From Ilyonectria destructans (Eukaryota; Ascomycota; Sordariomycetes; Hypocreales; Nectriaceae): a stretch of 64,000 bases of DNA. The stretch spans positions 930,001 to 994,000 of the forward strand of contig JAHEWK010000011.1 in assembly GCA_020740775.1 (NCBI GenBank), in the 5' to 3' direction. Below, piece after piece: positions 32,502-43,825 of the stretch (position 1 is the first letter of the stretch; each line of letters opens with the position of its first letter). Under the pieces are notes generated by a model. The model was not told the origin of the DNA. It searched no databases and saw only the letters and a program-made list of their open reading frames with translations. Made by a program: the position numbers and the translations under genes.

Positions 32502-35500
32502 ATGACGGCACCGCCCAAAATCCCGAAGTTCGTCTGCGAGACGACGCGTGAGCGCGAGACGTTCAAGTGAGTGCATGCTCTATAACCTTTCTTGACAGTC
32601 ACCTAACCAACAGTCAGCTAACCAACGGGTGTCGCAGATACGACGGGTCTCTGTTGACCTCGGCACGATTCAACAATGACGGCCTCCCCATTCCCAGCTC
32701 CGAGTTGGTGACTTGCTCCGACGGCACATTGACTGCGCTCGCCCAACTCGCAACCTGCCAAACGGGCACCGCCAGGTCTCTCATCTCCCTTTTCGACCAG
32801 ACCCACCAATACATCGTCACCGAAGCAACTCCCTCGCTCCCGCTGATCCCTAGCCTGCCGCAAAGTGGTCATGGCGAAGAACTCTGGCTGTGCGGCACCG
32901 CCATTCCTCGCGCCCATGGAGTGTGCGATTATACCCTTTGCAGGGGCGATACGGATCAATTCGATCAGCCCAGTGACCCCAATAAACTGCCCTTGGTCAT
33001 AGTGGACGACCTCACAGCCGACCCGCGCTTTATGACGAGACCGTATTGCCGGCCCGGAAGTCCCGCACGCTTCTATGCTGCTACTCCCATCACGACGCGT
33101 CAAGGCATCAATATTGGCGTCTTCTGTGTCATCCACACCGAGCCTGTGACGGATTGGACCGAGCGTCATTCAGACTTGATGCGGAATTTATCTCGCATTA
33201 TAATGGGCCACCTGGAGGCAAGCAGGCTTAAGAGTGTACAGGCACGCAACGAACGGATAACTCGGGGTATTGGATCATTTCTCGAAGGCAAGCTAGCATT
33301 GCCTTCCGAGGTTAGTCCAAAGAAGGGAGGTACTCTGAATGCGGGTCATGACTCCCTCCAAGATGGTGATGGGACCGCCAAGCAACAAGATCCCCCACTG
33401 TTGGAGCAGATGACTGAGTCAGATTCCAGCCCAGATTCCAAGCCAGATTCCAAGCCAGAGGAAGGGTCTGGAGGGCGAGTGCTTGAAGTGTCACACGACA
33501 CATCGAACGACACTCGGCCTATCGAAGAACCATCATATTCAACCACCGATGAGAACACAAAACGGGACCCCGAAACAATCTTCTCAAGAGCCGCAAATAT
33601 AATCAGAGAGTCCATCGACATAGAAGGATGTCTATTCATCGACGCCAGTTCACAGAAGTTCAGCGGTGGGGCTCCTCACCAGCCGAATGAGTCGCGACGA
33701 GGCTCCTTGGCTCCGTCAATAAATTGCGGCTGTATCAGTGATGATGAGGATGGAGTCTCGTCAGTCAAATTTTCGGGGCCACCGTGCGAAGTGCTTGGAT
33801 TCTCTAGTTCCGGTCAACCTGGCACCCACGCTTTCTCCACACGATCCTCACCTAAGCCTTTACCACAAAAGTTTTTGGAAAAACTCCTTCGAAGGTATCC
33901 AAAGGGTCACATCTTCAACTTTAATGCGAACGGAGAGTTACAGCGCAGCGACTTCCCCGAGGACAATGTCCGGCGGTGGCTTGCCCGAGAGCCCGACGGG
34001 CAATATGCTACACACGAGTGCGAGAACCCCATAAAATGCAACAGTTTGTCAAGGAATCAACAGGATAGAACAAGAAAACGACAGAAAGAAGGTCGTATCC
34101 TCCTCGAGACATTTCCAAGAGCTCGAAGTGTCGCGTTTGTCCCTATCTGGGACCCAAAGAAGGAAAGGTGGTCTGTCGGTGCCTTTGCCTACACATCCAC
34201 ACCAGCTCGCATTTTTTCTCTGGAGGGCGACTTGAATTATCTAAGAGCTTTTGGCATGCTCGCAGCTACCGAAAAACTCCGACTTGAAACGGTCATGGCC
34301 GACAAGGCCAAGGCCGACGCACTTGGCTCTCTTTCACACGAGCTCCGCTCTCCGCTTCATGGCATCATCCTTGGAGTTGAACTGTTAAACGACACGAACT
34401 TGAATGTTGTACAGGAAAACTTAGCACATATGGTTGAGACGTGCTGCCGTACTCTTGCCGACACCGTGGACCACCTCTTAGACTACTCCAAGATCAATAA
34501 TTTCATGGGCAAAGAAAGGATACCGAGGAGAGACAGCGGACCCCGAGGATTGCGACCGGACAGTGATCAATCGATCGAAGCTGGAATGCAGGCTCTTTAC
34601 AAGGATACCCGTTTCGATATTCTTGTTGAAGAGGTCGTGGAAAGCGTTTACGCAGGCTTCAACTTCCAGCATCTATCTATCGCTCAGCTTTCAAGAAAGA
34701 GGGCAACGGGTTTAGGCCATACCGATAACACCGCGATGAGACGCCTCGATTCGGTACGAGCGATGGAAGACCTTGGCCCGACGCTCACACAGAAGGGAGA
34801 AGTTCAAGTGAAGTTTGGGGAGGTCACAATCGTGCTCATGATTGACCCTTCTCTCTCTTGGACGTTTCACACTCAGCCAGGCGCTCTTCGTCGTATTGCG
34901 ATGAATCTGTTTGGCAATGCTCTGAAATACACTCACCGAGGAGTGATCATGGTATCACTTGACCAGGCCTCGTCCGAATCTGGTGGCAATAAGCGGCTGG
35001 TAAACCTCACAGTTGTTGATACCGGTGTGGGGATCAGTGACGACTTTCTGCAGAATGGCTTGTACAAGGCATTTTCACAAGAGGACCAGCTAGCACCTGG
35101 AACAGGTCTTGGATTAAGCCTTGTCAAACAAATCGTGGATCAACTTCGTGGCCATATATCTGTCACGAGTCAAGTTGGAGTTGGGACAACCGTGGTGGTG
35201 TCACTGCCATTGACACAAGTTGTGACCCGCCTCGAAGTGCTACCTGAGCCTACAGAAGCGGACGATACGATCCAGGCGCAAATGCGTGAACTTCATGGCT
35301 TGCGTGTTCAGATAGTAGGATTCAACAAGCAGCGGGCTTCTGGGGAGCCTCCGTCAATCGACACTCTCAGGGCTCATCCTCTGGTCCAGCATATCTGCCA
35401 TGACCTGCTGCATATGCAGGTCAATGCAGAACCGCAAACACAACAGCTGATACCGGATGTAGTGATTTGGTCCGAGGATTCTTTGCCCGGTCCTGAGGAT

Positions 35501-36257
35501 ACGGATGAGCGGCTTGCAAAAATACCAGGAGTTGTGATCTGCACAAACGAGCTCATTGCGTATCAGTACACCACTGGCTCCAAGAACGCTGGACGACTTG
35601 GAATATCTGAATTCATCTCACAGCCGTCAGTATTACTCCTCATATTCCCAAGCTGACAACTAACGACAAAGCAGTATCGGCCCTCTCAAACTCGCCAGAA
35701 CAATATCACTGGTATTGAAACGTTGGACTGAGACCCAAGTGAACCCGATAACTTTCAGTGTGACGAACCTAGTTAGCGAACCGCGACCTCTAACTCCTCA
35801 ATCATCTCCCAACCTACCGCCTTCTCTCAGCCGCAAGGAGAGTGTGGATCAATCTCTAGGCTACTTCGCATGCCCCGAACTTCTGCTCGTGGATGACAAC
35901 AACATAAACCTGAAGATATTGGCCTCGTACGTGCACAAAGTCAAACGCCTATATAGCACGGCGACGAATGGGCAAGAGGCTGTGGACGCCTTTCAAGCAA
36001 ACCTGGGCCAATACAAATGCATTCTGATGGACATCTCAATGCCGGTCATGGATGGATTTGAGGCCACACGACAAATCCGAGCCTTGGAACAAAAGAACCA
36101 CATGAAGCCAACACTCATCTTGGCGCTCTCTGGGTTGGCCTCCGAGGATGCCCAGAAGGAAGCATTTAGCAGCGGAGTTGATCTTTTCCTGACGAAGCCG
36201 GTTCGGCTGAAGGAGTTGGGGGCCATTCTCAAGTCGAAGGGAATATTAGAGGAGTAG
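32502..36257 (+). CDS. Hybrid histidine kinase (GAF - HisKA - HATPase - receiver)
   Basis: Exons 32502-32566, 32638-35625 and 35675-36257 give 1211 residues. The N-terminus has a GAF-like sensor at about residues 60-240 (TARSLISLFDQTHQYIV, ARFYAATPITTRQGINIGVF). A low-complexity Pro/Ser/Asp linker with DSSPDSKPDSKPEE follows. The H-box is GSLSHELRSPLHGI with phospho-acceptor His at about 589. The ATPase domain has N-box MNLFGNALKYTHRG, G1 DTGVGI and G2 GTGLGLSLVKQIV. The receiver domain at about 1080-1205 has LLVDDNNINL, phospho-acceptor Asp at about 1137 (CILMDISMPVMDGFEAT) and the conserved Lys in FLTKPV. All key residues are present, so it should signal through a YPD1-type phosphorelay to SSK1/SKN7. 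No membrane spans. The ligand is unknown. Confidence 0.92.
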
Positions 36258-37486
36258 GGAATTCTTACATTTTAGTTACTGCAAGCCGACAAGCTTTAGA
36301 TACCCGTATACGGACATAGATTCAGATCATCAATATGACTACTCTTGGTGTCATCCTATTGGTACAACTGGGTACAATGCCGCAATTGATCCGTCTTGTG
36401 CCAACAATAGTACTATCAATCTATATTTGGCAAAGATGTTGCAAAACCGTAGTACGCATGTATTATAGAAAAAGAATTTCATCCTCAAAGGATGACGATG
36501 GGAGCTTCAGAATTGCACAATAGTTACAATGGGGCGCTTTCTCAACGCACCAATCCATTTTTGGTCATACCGACCAGTTCCTGTGAACTCCGCATTAGTG
36601 TCTCCGGTCCCTTGGTTTAGTCTTGTGTGCCTGATGCTGAGCAATCTGGTTTCCGTTCTAGGAAGGACTAGCCGCTGATGTCCAATCGGCAGTGCCACTA
36701 AGATGCATAAAGATCGTGGACCCGTGCCATTCTGCACTTGGCGCATGTGATAGATGTCTTGAGAGAACGAGAAAACATGACAGTTTCTCTATGGGCGGGT
36801 CTCAATTAAACCTCAAGACGGCTGTCACGGGTACAATGGTGAAGAAATCGATACGGGTTGTGTGCTAATATCCACACAGCACCGATGCTTCGGTGCCTTG
36901 TCAGCATAGATTCAGTTCATTGATCCTCCAGGAAGGGTAAGGTCTCTAGGAAATGGCAGTCTTTGCTTCGCTTCGTTCTACAAATGGTCTTCTTGGTAGC
37001 AGGGGCCATCCTTTCATTAGTGTTGTTTCTATTGGGACTGAGTCGGTTGGCTCATGATGCTGGAATTCTTTGCGGAGGCCCTGTTTTCGACCTCACCGCA
37101 TTTCCCTCTGACCCACCAACAGAAAGGACCCATCTCGTTTATCTTGGGTTGCATGATCCACCCTGCCCTGATACCCAACCCGCACCTGCTTCACACCTTG
37201 CCATCGGACTTTTGATAAAAGGGTTCGGAAATAACAAATCGTGGTCCTAATGGAGCATATGGTTGGGCCGGCAAGCTTGGGTGGTGGCGACTGATCCACC
37301 CCTCATGGTTCTGTCTGTGGTGGATGCATACCTCAAGCGTATCTTCCGTTGAGGGCTATTGTTAGCGCCTTGCAGCGAGTCCACTTTAGATAAGTCACAC
37401 ACACTGACAAGAGTTTGCACCATCAAGATTGCGGCGACTCCTCGCAAACTCGCAAGGAACATATTCCATTCGAGATCTCTGGGATC
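36258..37486. other. Intergenic region
   Basis: 1.2 kb between two plus-strand genes. Only short, unsupported frames. Confidence 0.4.
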
Positions 37487-39072
37487 ATGGCGTTCCGTGT
37501 GCCGTTTTACGTGACTGCAAGCATCCTTACATCATGCGTGGCATTTCTCTTCGGGTACGATCGTTGATTCTAGTCTCTTACTCCGGATTTCAAATTCGCT
37601 AATGGCTCTCTAGGTTCGACACCGGCAGTGTCGGTTCAGTGACCACCATGCCCGCCTTTAAAGAAACATTTGGTGAATTTTCAGCAACTGTGCATGGATT
37701 AATTGTCTCGTCTTCTCTTATTCCTGGCGCCTTAACAGCCCTCATTGCAGGTGCCCTTGCTCACCGATTTGGCCATACCAGCCTCATTGCCCTTGGCTCA
37801 ATCACATATGGCATAGGGGCCGGCATTGAGTGCGGCTCTCCCATTCTGGGCGTCTTCGTACTGGGCCGACTTATAAAGGGCATCGGTGAGGGTCTGTTTC
37901 TCAGCAACGTCTATGTTCAGGTCTCGGAAATATCGCCATTTCGAGTTCGGGGCATTATGACGGCGTTGCCGCAGTTCCTGATTGTATCTGGCCTGGCTTC
38001 CGGGTACTTCGTGTGCTATGGCACATCACGTCTCGGAGACTCGACTTCTTCTGTCACATGGCGAATACCTCCGGCCATCGCCTCATTCCTTGGGCTTGTC
38101 TTGTCGACAACCTACTTCCTTACGCCCCCGTCGCCACGCTGGTTGTTGTCCAGGGGAAGAATAGATGAGGCTCGCGCTGTTGTAGCCCAGCTTGGATTGG
38201 ATGAAATTGAGCAAAAAGAGCTCCTTTCGCAGTCCCTGCCACCAGATGAAGTCATGGACCCAGACCTTACTTTCTGGCAAAGCATTTTCCATACTTTCAA
38301 GGAGTTTGCGCATGCCTTCTCGGCCCCCTACAGATCCCGGACTGCGTTCGCTTGTTTTATCATGGGCATGCAGCAATTTAGTGGAATTGACGGTGTCTTG
38401 TATTACGCTCCTATCTTGTTTACCCAAGCAGGCCTCAGTAGTGAGAAAGCATCATTCTTAGCATCCGGCGTCTCTGCGCTGGTCATCATGGGAGCTACTA
38501 TTCCTGCGACCCTCTTTGCAGACCGATGGGGCCGTCGTACCTCAGGGATCTTGGGTGGAGTGCTAATCACAGGGTTGATGCTGGTGATGGGCTCGCTCTA
38601 CGCTGCAGACAAAGTCCACCCAGATCATGGAGCTGGAAGATGGATTGTTATCGTGTCCATCTATCTTTTTGCCATTTCATTCAGCTTCACTTGGGCCATT
38701 GGATTCCGAACATGGGTAGTGGAGAGTATGCCGAGGAAGACAAGAAGCAGTGCCTCGAGTCTTGCGCAGTGTTCCAACTGGGTAAGTTCGCATCTTTAAA
38801 CTGGATCAAGAATTCACATTAACACCAATTTTTAGTGCGCAAACTACGTCGTTGCATTGGTCACTCCCGTCCTTCTCGCCAAGTCTACCTTTGGGGCGTA
38901 TTATTTGTTCGCCTTCTCCAGCCTTGCCTGCACGCTCTCAGTCTGCTTTTTCATGTTTGAGACAAAAGGACTTAGTCTTGAGGCAATAGAGAAGAGGTAT
39001 GAAGAGAGAAAGGAGAGCTCGAATGGCCAGGAGTCTGGAGGCTTGAGCATGGGACGGCTCGGATGTGCCTAA
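37487..39072 (+). CDS. MFS sugar (hexose-type) transporter
   Basis: Exons 37487-37554, 37614-38781 and 38836-39072 give 490 residues with about 12 hydrophobic spans. It opens MAFRVPFYVTASILTSCVAF with FGFDTGSVGSV, the usual first-helix signature of fungal sugar porters. The second signature GRLIKGIGEGLFLSNVYVQV and SPFRVRGIM are present; loop 8-9 has the DRWGRR motif; FMFETKGLSLEAIEKRY closes helix 12, matching the PETKG motif with FETKG. The third exon restores the conserved helices 11-12. It is a plasma-membrane proton symporter or facilitator for a sugar or sugar acid; the substrate cannot be told. The cytosolic tail is short. Confidence 0.88.
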
Positions 39073-39454
39073 AAATAGATGAATTCCAGGCGAATCACTA
39101 TGCACGGCTGACGGTCGGCACACAACATTTAATAGCGACAATAAAAGTTATGTCGAATGGAATTGAGTATTAAAAAGTACTGCAGCGAAGGATTTAGCGG
39201 ATTAGTCGTTCGGGCGGTGGCGTGATTCACATTGATTAACTGGTGGAATGCGCCGGGCATGTGGTTGACGTTCGCGGCCTTTGGCGGATTTTCGGTCCCG
39301 GAAAACTGAGAAATGTCCGGATTCCGACAGGGTCGCTCACCTCACGTCATCTTTTTCGCGTTACAACAGCACAATAAAAATACATAAATAGAGCATTTAG
39401 ATCTTTTGTGATTTGGTCAATCGCTTCTCTGTTCTACATCAAATTTTATTTCCC
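39073..39454. other. Short intergenic region
   Basis: Promoter of the cytochrome b5 reductase, ending in an A/T-rich block (ACAATAAAAATACATAAATA, about 39369-39388). Nothing else seen. Confidence 0.4.
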
Positions 39455-40452
39455 ATGTCTTGGACAATCCAGTTTCGCCAAGTGCGACCAGCACCTCTCA
39501 TCGCCAGTCTCGCCGCAGGTGGTATCGGTCTTGGAATAGTATCTAAACTCATGATAGGCACAGCCTCTGCAGAGTCCAATTTCCCTCCCAAGGTCTTCAA
39601 AGGCGGCCCGGCGTTTGTGTCTCTGCCCCTTGAGAGCTCCGAAACGGTAAACCACAATACCAAGCGCCTTCGCTTCAAGCTACCCCAGGAAGACGCAGTC
39701 AGTGGACTTACTCTCACATGTGAGTTAATACACAGGATCATTAGGTGATACTGAGGGCTGATATTTTGATAGCCGCTCTGTTGACCGTTTCATGGCCCAA
39801 GGGAAGTTGGCTGCCTGTCCCACGCCCGTACACTCCTGTGAGCGCGTCTGGTAAGTTCTGCATCCTTCAACACCCTTTAGAAGCTTAGCTCATGTCTATA
39901 TCCTCAGATGCACCGGGTTTTCTTGATCTTCTTGTCAAGAAATATCCCAATGGAAAAGCCAGCAGTCACTTGCACTCGCTAGAACCAGGAGAGAAGCTCC
40001 TCTTCGCGGCACCTCTGAAAGGATACCAATGGAAGCCCAACACTCACTCGCACGTCACTCTCATTGCTGGAGGTGCTGGTATTACTCCCATCTACCAACT
40101 CGCTCAGGGTATCCTCCGAAACCCCGACGACAAGACGGCCATCACCCTCGTATTTGGTGTGAATGGTGATGAGGATGTCCTGCTAAGAAAAGAGTTCGAG
40201 CAATTTTCCAAGGACTTCCCCGATCGGTTCAAGGCGATCTACACCGTCAGCCATCCAAGTGAATCATCGACTTTTCGAAAGGGCTATGTAACAAAGGCTT
40301 TGCTAGAAGAGGTTATGCCACCGTCTAAACAAGACACAAAGGTCTTTGTTTGTGGACCACCAGCAATGGAAGCGTCCCTTGTCGGCAAAAAGAATTCGCC
40401 TGGAGTTCTAAGTCAGCTTGGGTACAGGTGGGATCAGATCCACAAGTTCTAG
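39455..40452 (+). CDS. NADH-cytochrome b5 reductase (MCR1-like)
   Basis: Exons 39455-39719, 39773-39850 and 39908-40452 give 295 residues. The N-terminus ([20 protein letters not shown] and a hydrophobic stretch to about 35) looks like a mitochondrial targeting and anchor sequence. FAD-binding motif RPYTPVS, then [18 protein letters not shown] (the usual K-G-P is AAP here), NAD-binding [14 protein letters not shown], and [12 protein letters not shown]. The C-terminal F is conserved. It would pass electrons from NADH to cytochrome b5 for sterol and fatty-acid reactions or ascorbate recycling. At 295 residues it is shorter than typical MCR1 (320-340 from memory), so it may be a paralogue. Confidence 0.85.
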
Positions 40453-40851
40453 AGCTAGAAACGCCCCGTCTTGTGTATGTTGAGTTTTTGTTAGCATGCG
40501 ATTGACATGTTGGAATGTTTTGGTATTAAAAGTCTACTAATTTAAGATCATTAAGTAATTCTTTATTCTCGGGATTGAACAGTCAAGTAAACTAACTTTG
40601 TCCAATTATGTTAAGTGGTTCTCTCTCGAACTCAGAGCCAACCGTAGACAATCCATAAGTATATGCTGTAAACTCCACATCTTGAAGCATAAGTAGAACT
40701 ACTAGGGGGGACTGAAAACTGTCTCCCCTAGTAGCCGAGCTGATCCGAGTTTGGAGTATGTCCTTTTCGTCGTCCAGGGTGAGCGAGTTTCGCAACTGGG
40801 TCTGGCCCACCTGCATAATCGGACTTAGCGGACATATCTCTCATCAAACAC
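40453..40851. other. Intergenic region
   Basis: 3' flank of the reductase gene and 5' flank of the first tRNA-Phe. No gene seen. Confidence 0.4.
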
Positions 40852-40979
40852 GCGGGTTTAGCTCAGTTGGGGTATGTTCACACATTAATCCCTCACTCCA
40901 AGCAAATCACTAACCTTCACTGGCAGAGAGCGTCAGACTGAAGATCTGAAGGTCATGTGTTCGATCCACATAAACCGCA
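40852..40979 (+). tRNA. tRNA-Phe(GAA), copy 1, with a 55-nt spliceosomal-like insert in the D-loop
   Basis: 5' part 40852-40871 (acceptor GCGGGTT, D-stem GCTC, loop AGTTGGG), insert 40872-40926, 3' part 40927-40979. Joined, it is a 73-nt tRNA with D-arm GCTCAGTTGGGAGAGC, anticodon loop CTGAAGA (GAA, Phe), T-arm ATGTG/TTCGATC/CACAT and discriminator A. The anticodon loop has no insert at the usual 37/38 site. The insert begins GTATGTTC, has CACTAACCTTCAC and ends GGCAG, the signals of the protein introns in this window. The A-box is intact before the insert and the B-box after it. One G-A mismatch in the acceptor stem is the same as I recall for Neurospora tRNA-Phe. Confidence 0.9.
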
Positions 40980-40987
40980 AGGAATTC

Positions 40988-40994
40988 TTTTTTT
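40988..40994 (+). terminator. Pol III terminator of tRNA-Phe copy 1
   Basis: Seven T residues starting 9 nt after the discriminator base. Confidence 0.85.
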
Positions 40995-41071
40995 GGTTGT
41001 CTTTTTACCTCTTTGCCAACCTTGACCGAGAGGGAATAAATATGGAAGATTGAAGCCGACGAAGCACAAGC

Positions 41072-41199
41072 GCGGGTTTAGCTCAGTTGGGGTACGTCAT
41101 AACAACTTTCTCTTATACGAGACAAATAACTAACCTTCACTGACAGAGAGCGTCAGACTGAAGATCTGAAGGTCATGTGTTCGATCCACATAAACCGCA
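41072..41199 (+). tRNA. tRNA-Phe(GAA), copy 2, with a 55-nt spliceosomal-like insert in the D-loop
   Basis: 5' part 41072-41091, insert 41092-41146, 3' part 41147-41199. The 73 tRNA positions are identical to copy 1. The insert differs from copy 1 over its 5' two-thirds (GTACGTCATAACAACTTTCT) but keeps the donor GTACGT and the 3' block TAACTAACCTTCACTGACAG, so the splice-like signals are conserved while the interior is not. It is 220 bp downstream of copy 1, and the flanks are unrelated. Confidence 0.9.
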
Positions 41200-41207
41200 C
41201 ACTTCAA

Positions 41208-41225
41208 TTTTTGTGTTTCTTTTTT
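41208..41225 (+). terminator. Pol III terminator of tRNA-Phe copy 2
   Basis: T5 at 41208-41212 followed by a T6 run at 41220-41225. Confidence 0.8.
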
Positions 41226-41286
41226 GCCGAGTTACAGTTTCAACTCGGCAAGATAGTCCACATGAAGAATCCCGGCTCTCAACAAA

Positions 41287-41413
41287 GCGGGTTTAGCTCA
41301 GTTGGGGTATGTTGTCATATTAATCCCTCTTCGAGCCACATCACTAACCTTCACTGACAGAGAGCGTCAGACTGAAGATCTGAAGGTCATGTGTTCGATC
41401 CACATAAACCGCA
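41287..41413 (+). tRNA. tRNA-Phe(GAA), copy 3, with a 54-nt spliceosomal-like insert in the D-loop
   Basis: 5' part 41287-41306, insert 41307-41360, 3' part 41361-41413. The joined tRNA is identical to copies 1 and 2. The insert starts GTATGTTG, shares ATATTAATCCCTC with copy 1 and CACTAACCTTCACTGACAG with copy 2, and is one nucleotide shorter. The spacing to copy 2 is 215 bp. Confidence 0.9.
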
Positions 41414-42602
41414 AGGACTATCTTTTTGTAGTGCTTCTGTTCTAGGAGCAGGCACCGAGGTCACTGCCTTATTAGGCCTGCCCCCTGCCACGATCAGTTC
41501 CTTACTTTTTGTTCATATAATTGAAGTGGATTTTATACTCCCCTTGCCAACTTGTAGAGATGTTTGGGCAATGTGTGAGGGAAAGAAAATTTCATCCAGG
41601 ATCCATATCAGATGGGGTCAAGCTAGAGTAGCACAAACAGTCCGAACCTCGGCTCAAAGTTCGGAGGGAGGCATAATATGATTCATAGGCATATCCACAG
41701 AGCATGGTACACAACTAGGCTCTTCATTGGAGTTGATGCCTTGAACTCGGGCACAGTCCTTAAATGTAGCAGTAGTTCAAGTAGAACGCGGCCCTAAAAC
41801 AGACATCCATAACTTCTATTTAAATCGGTGGAACTGAGCGTTTGTTGCATGAGCTTAATGTCCTGAGCCGAGGGTGAGCCTTGGCGACCCATGAGAAAAG
41901 CTGCAATCACAAAGAACCCTGACTTAAGGACTTGGACTGTAATAATCGAATGTATGTCGATAGTGCGCAAGTTGGATTTTTGAACATCAAGACACACACT
42001 CGTTAGATGACAAGCAACTAGAAGTCTCTCCATTAGTCACGCTTCCTGTCACAACAAGCATCTTGGGTTGCCGTACTCGGATACCAATTCCTCACCCATT
42101 CGATGTTGTATGGAACCCGGACAAGTCCTACCTGCTGACTTCCCGAGTTCCGGGCTTCCGTCTGGGAATGTGCATCGATACGCTCAGCGATGGCGAGGTA
42201 ACGAGTTGGTTTGCGACTTGCAGAAATGCCTTGGGGAGCTACGGTCTGTGCCAACAGCCTTAGAGCGAGCAATGCTGCACTTTGCAGTTTGAACTCTTAC
42301 CATGCACTCCATGAGGACACTTGCGAATGTCTTGTCGCTCGCAGAGAGTTATGCACACTTGGGGGCGGTAGTGATAATGGACGCATCCGCTCAATTTCAT
42401 AACATCGGCACCGGTCAATACATTATTGCGGCGCCACAGGCTTGCCATAGCAGATCAAATAACATTGCCAAGTAACCCAAGATGCCTGGGCCTTTCAATT
42501 ATTATAGCATATACACCTCCATAGAGCTTGTGGCTGCCGAATCTTGGCTCATGGATAAGAGGTAGTGGGGAGTAGGGTCTAGACCTGACTTCTGACCGCC
42601 TT
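41414..42602. other. Intergenic region
   Basis: 1.2 kb after the tRNA cluster. Apart from the terminator of copy 3, I see only short unsupported frames. Confidence 0.4.
41423..41427 (+). terminator. Pol III terminator of tRNA-Phe copy 3
   Basis: Five T residues, 10 nt after the discriminator base. Confidence 0.75.
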
Positions 42603-43825
42603 TCATGTTGGCCCATGAAGTCCTTTGAAAGAGGCATACACTTGCAAACCACCTTCAATACTTTGTACCAAACCAAAGAATACTGTCAACACAAGAACGA
42701 GAACGGCTACCCAGAATGTGTACCTGTTGATGAGACCAGTATTAGCGGACAACAATGTACGTTGAAAGGCTTGCTGTTGAGAGGGGGTACCATTGGACGC
42801 CGTTCCGCCTATCATGCCATCATTGCGACAAAGATTTGGGTTGTGCTTCATCAAAGACCTGCTTCAATATGACAAGACGATCACTCCAAAATCCGAACTT
42901 TTCAGTTTGCCGATGGTCGGTCTTCAGTTGCCCACACTGGATGACTCGTTTGTCGAGACCAGCGTCGGACAACTTGGAGAACCACTTCCTTGTTTCCAAG
43001 TCCGAGGATGGGAAAAGGAGTGCTAACGTCCTCAAAGTCTCATCCGCGAGACCTTTGGGTAGCAGGGAGTCGGTACTGCCACAATAAGTTAGCGGGCATC
43101 ACACATTGAGTGGTCGAGAAGAATGTGAACCTTTGTCGTTGGACTTCTAGGAACGAAGCATGATGGAAGACGTGTACGCGTCGATCGTCATCCGTCAAGC
43201 GGAGATGATCTACCAAGTTATCCGTCCAAACGATATCCAGTCCTGCGATGCGGCATAGGTTGCGTGCAGTAAATATTTTCTCCATTCTAACATTCTCCTT
43301 GGCCTGGTGGGCAGTTCCAGGATCGAAGTACGCCGACACAAAGCTCTCCAGTGACCCATGACTCCAGTGAAGTGGACTGCTGCCAGAGAAGCCGTATGCG
43401 AAGCTGCAGAAGCTCATCATCAAAAGCAGACTGGCGGCCAAGTCTATTGAGTTGTCGAGCATCTCGTCTTCGTTGTCATGAAAAGCTGTAAGCTTTTCTC
43501 GCAGTTCCTCCTTGATGTCATGTCGCAGCATCCCGCTTTTAAGCTTGCGGATGCAGTCGGCCACATCGCGGTGAGATCTCAGAGCCACGTACCGCCCTCC
43601 GTTGTGGAGAGCTCTGGCGCATTCTTTGTTGTAGTACGTCCAAAATGATTGCAGATCATAATCCACGCTATTGAAGCGCTGACCTTGGTGCCGGTAGGCC
43701 CAGTACTCGCTAGATATTGTCGTTTTGGTGAGTTGCGGCAGCGGGAGGTCCAGCAGGCTCGAATCGAGCACCGTCTTGTTTGTCATTATCGCAGTGTCAG
43801 TCGTCTTCTGGCCTGTTTTGTTCAT
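42603..43825 (-). pseudogene. Fungal protein with C-terminal membrane segment, interrupted by one in-frame TGA
   Basis: Three exons (43825-43131, 43075-42791, 42723-42603) give 366 codons with one internal TGA at 42822-42820 (codon 317). Recognisable blocks are SSEYWAYRHQGQRFNSVDYD, HASFLEVQRQ, TLRTLALLFPSSDLETRKWF, FGFWSDRLVILKQVFDEAQP and a C-terminal span YTFWVAVLVLVLTVFFGLV. This order belongs to a family common in fungal genomes that I know only as hypothetical. The TGA comes just before WHDRRNGVQW, in a spot where I recall tryptophans in relatives, so TGG to TGA is likely. The first intron has a weak donor (GTTCAC) but a 55-nt length and GCTAAC branch site. It is divergent from the chimeric gene 230 bp away. 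Readthrough or a base error are alternatives. Confidence 0.55.

Noticed and set aside
36963..37250. 95-residue plus-strand frame with a hydrophobic N-terminus upstream of the sugar transporter
   Set aside because: It resembles a signal peptide or membrane segment at first sight, but the remainder has no conserved feature and it opens with a non-ATG codon.
40872..40926. A classic tRNA intron cut by tRNA endonuclease (bulge-helix-bulge)
   Set aside because: The insert is in the D-loop, not at 37/38, and I see no obvious helix pairing the two ends. This cannot be fully excluded without folding.
40852..41413. tRNA-derived SINE or tRNA pseudogene interpretation of the three tRNA-Phe copies
   Set aside because: The tRNA parts are identical and complete, each has its own Pol III terminator, and there is no A-rich tail or target-site duplication. 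Mutated SINE copies would not stay identical in the tRNA part while the inserts diverge.
41801..42448. Several short frames of 60-80 residues on both strands after the tRNA cluster
   Set aside because: No start context, domain or introns; lengths are those expected by chance.
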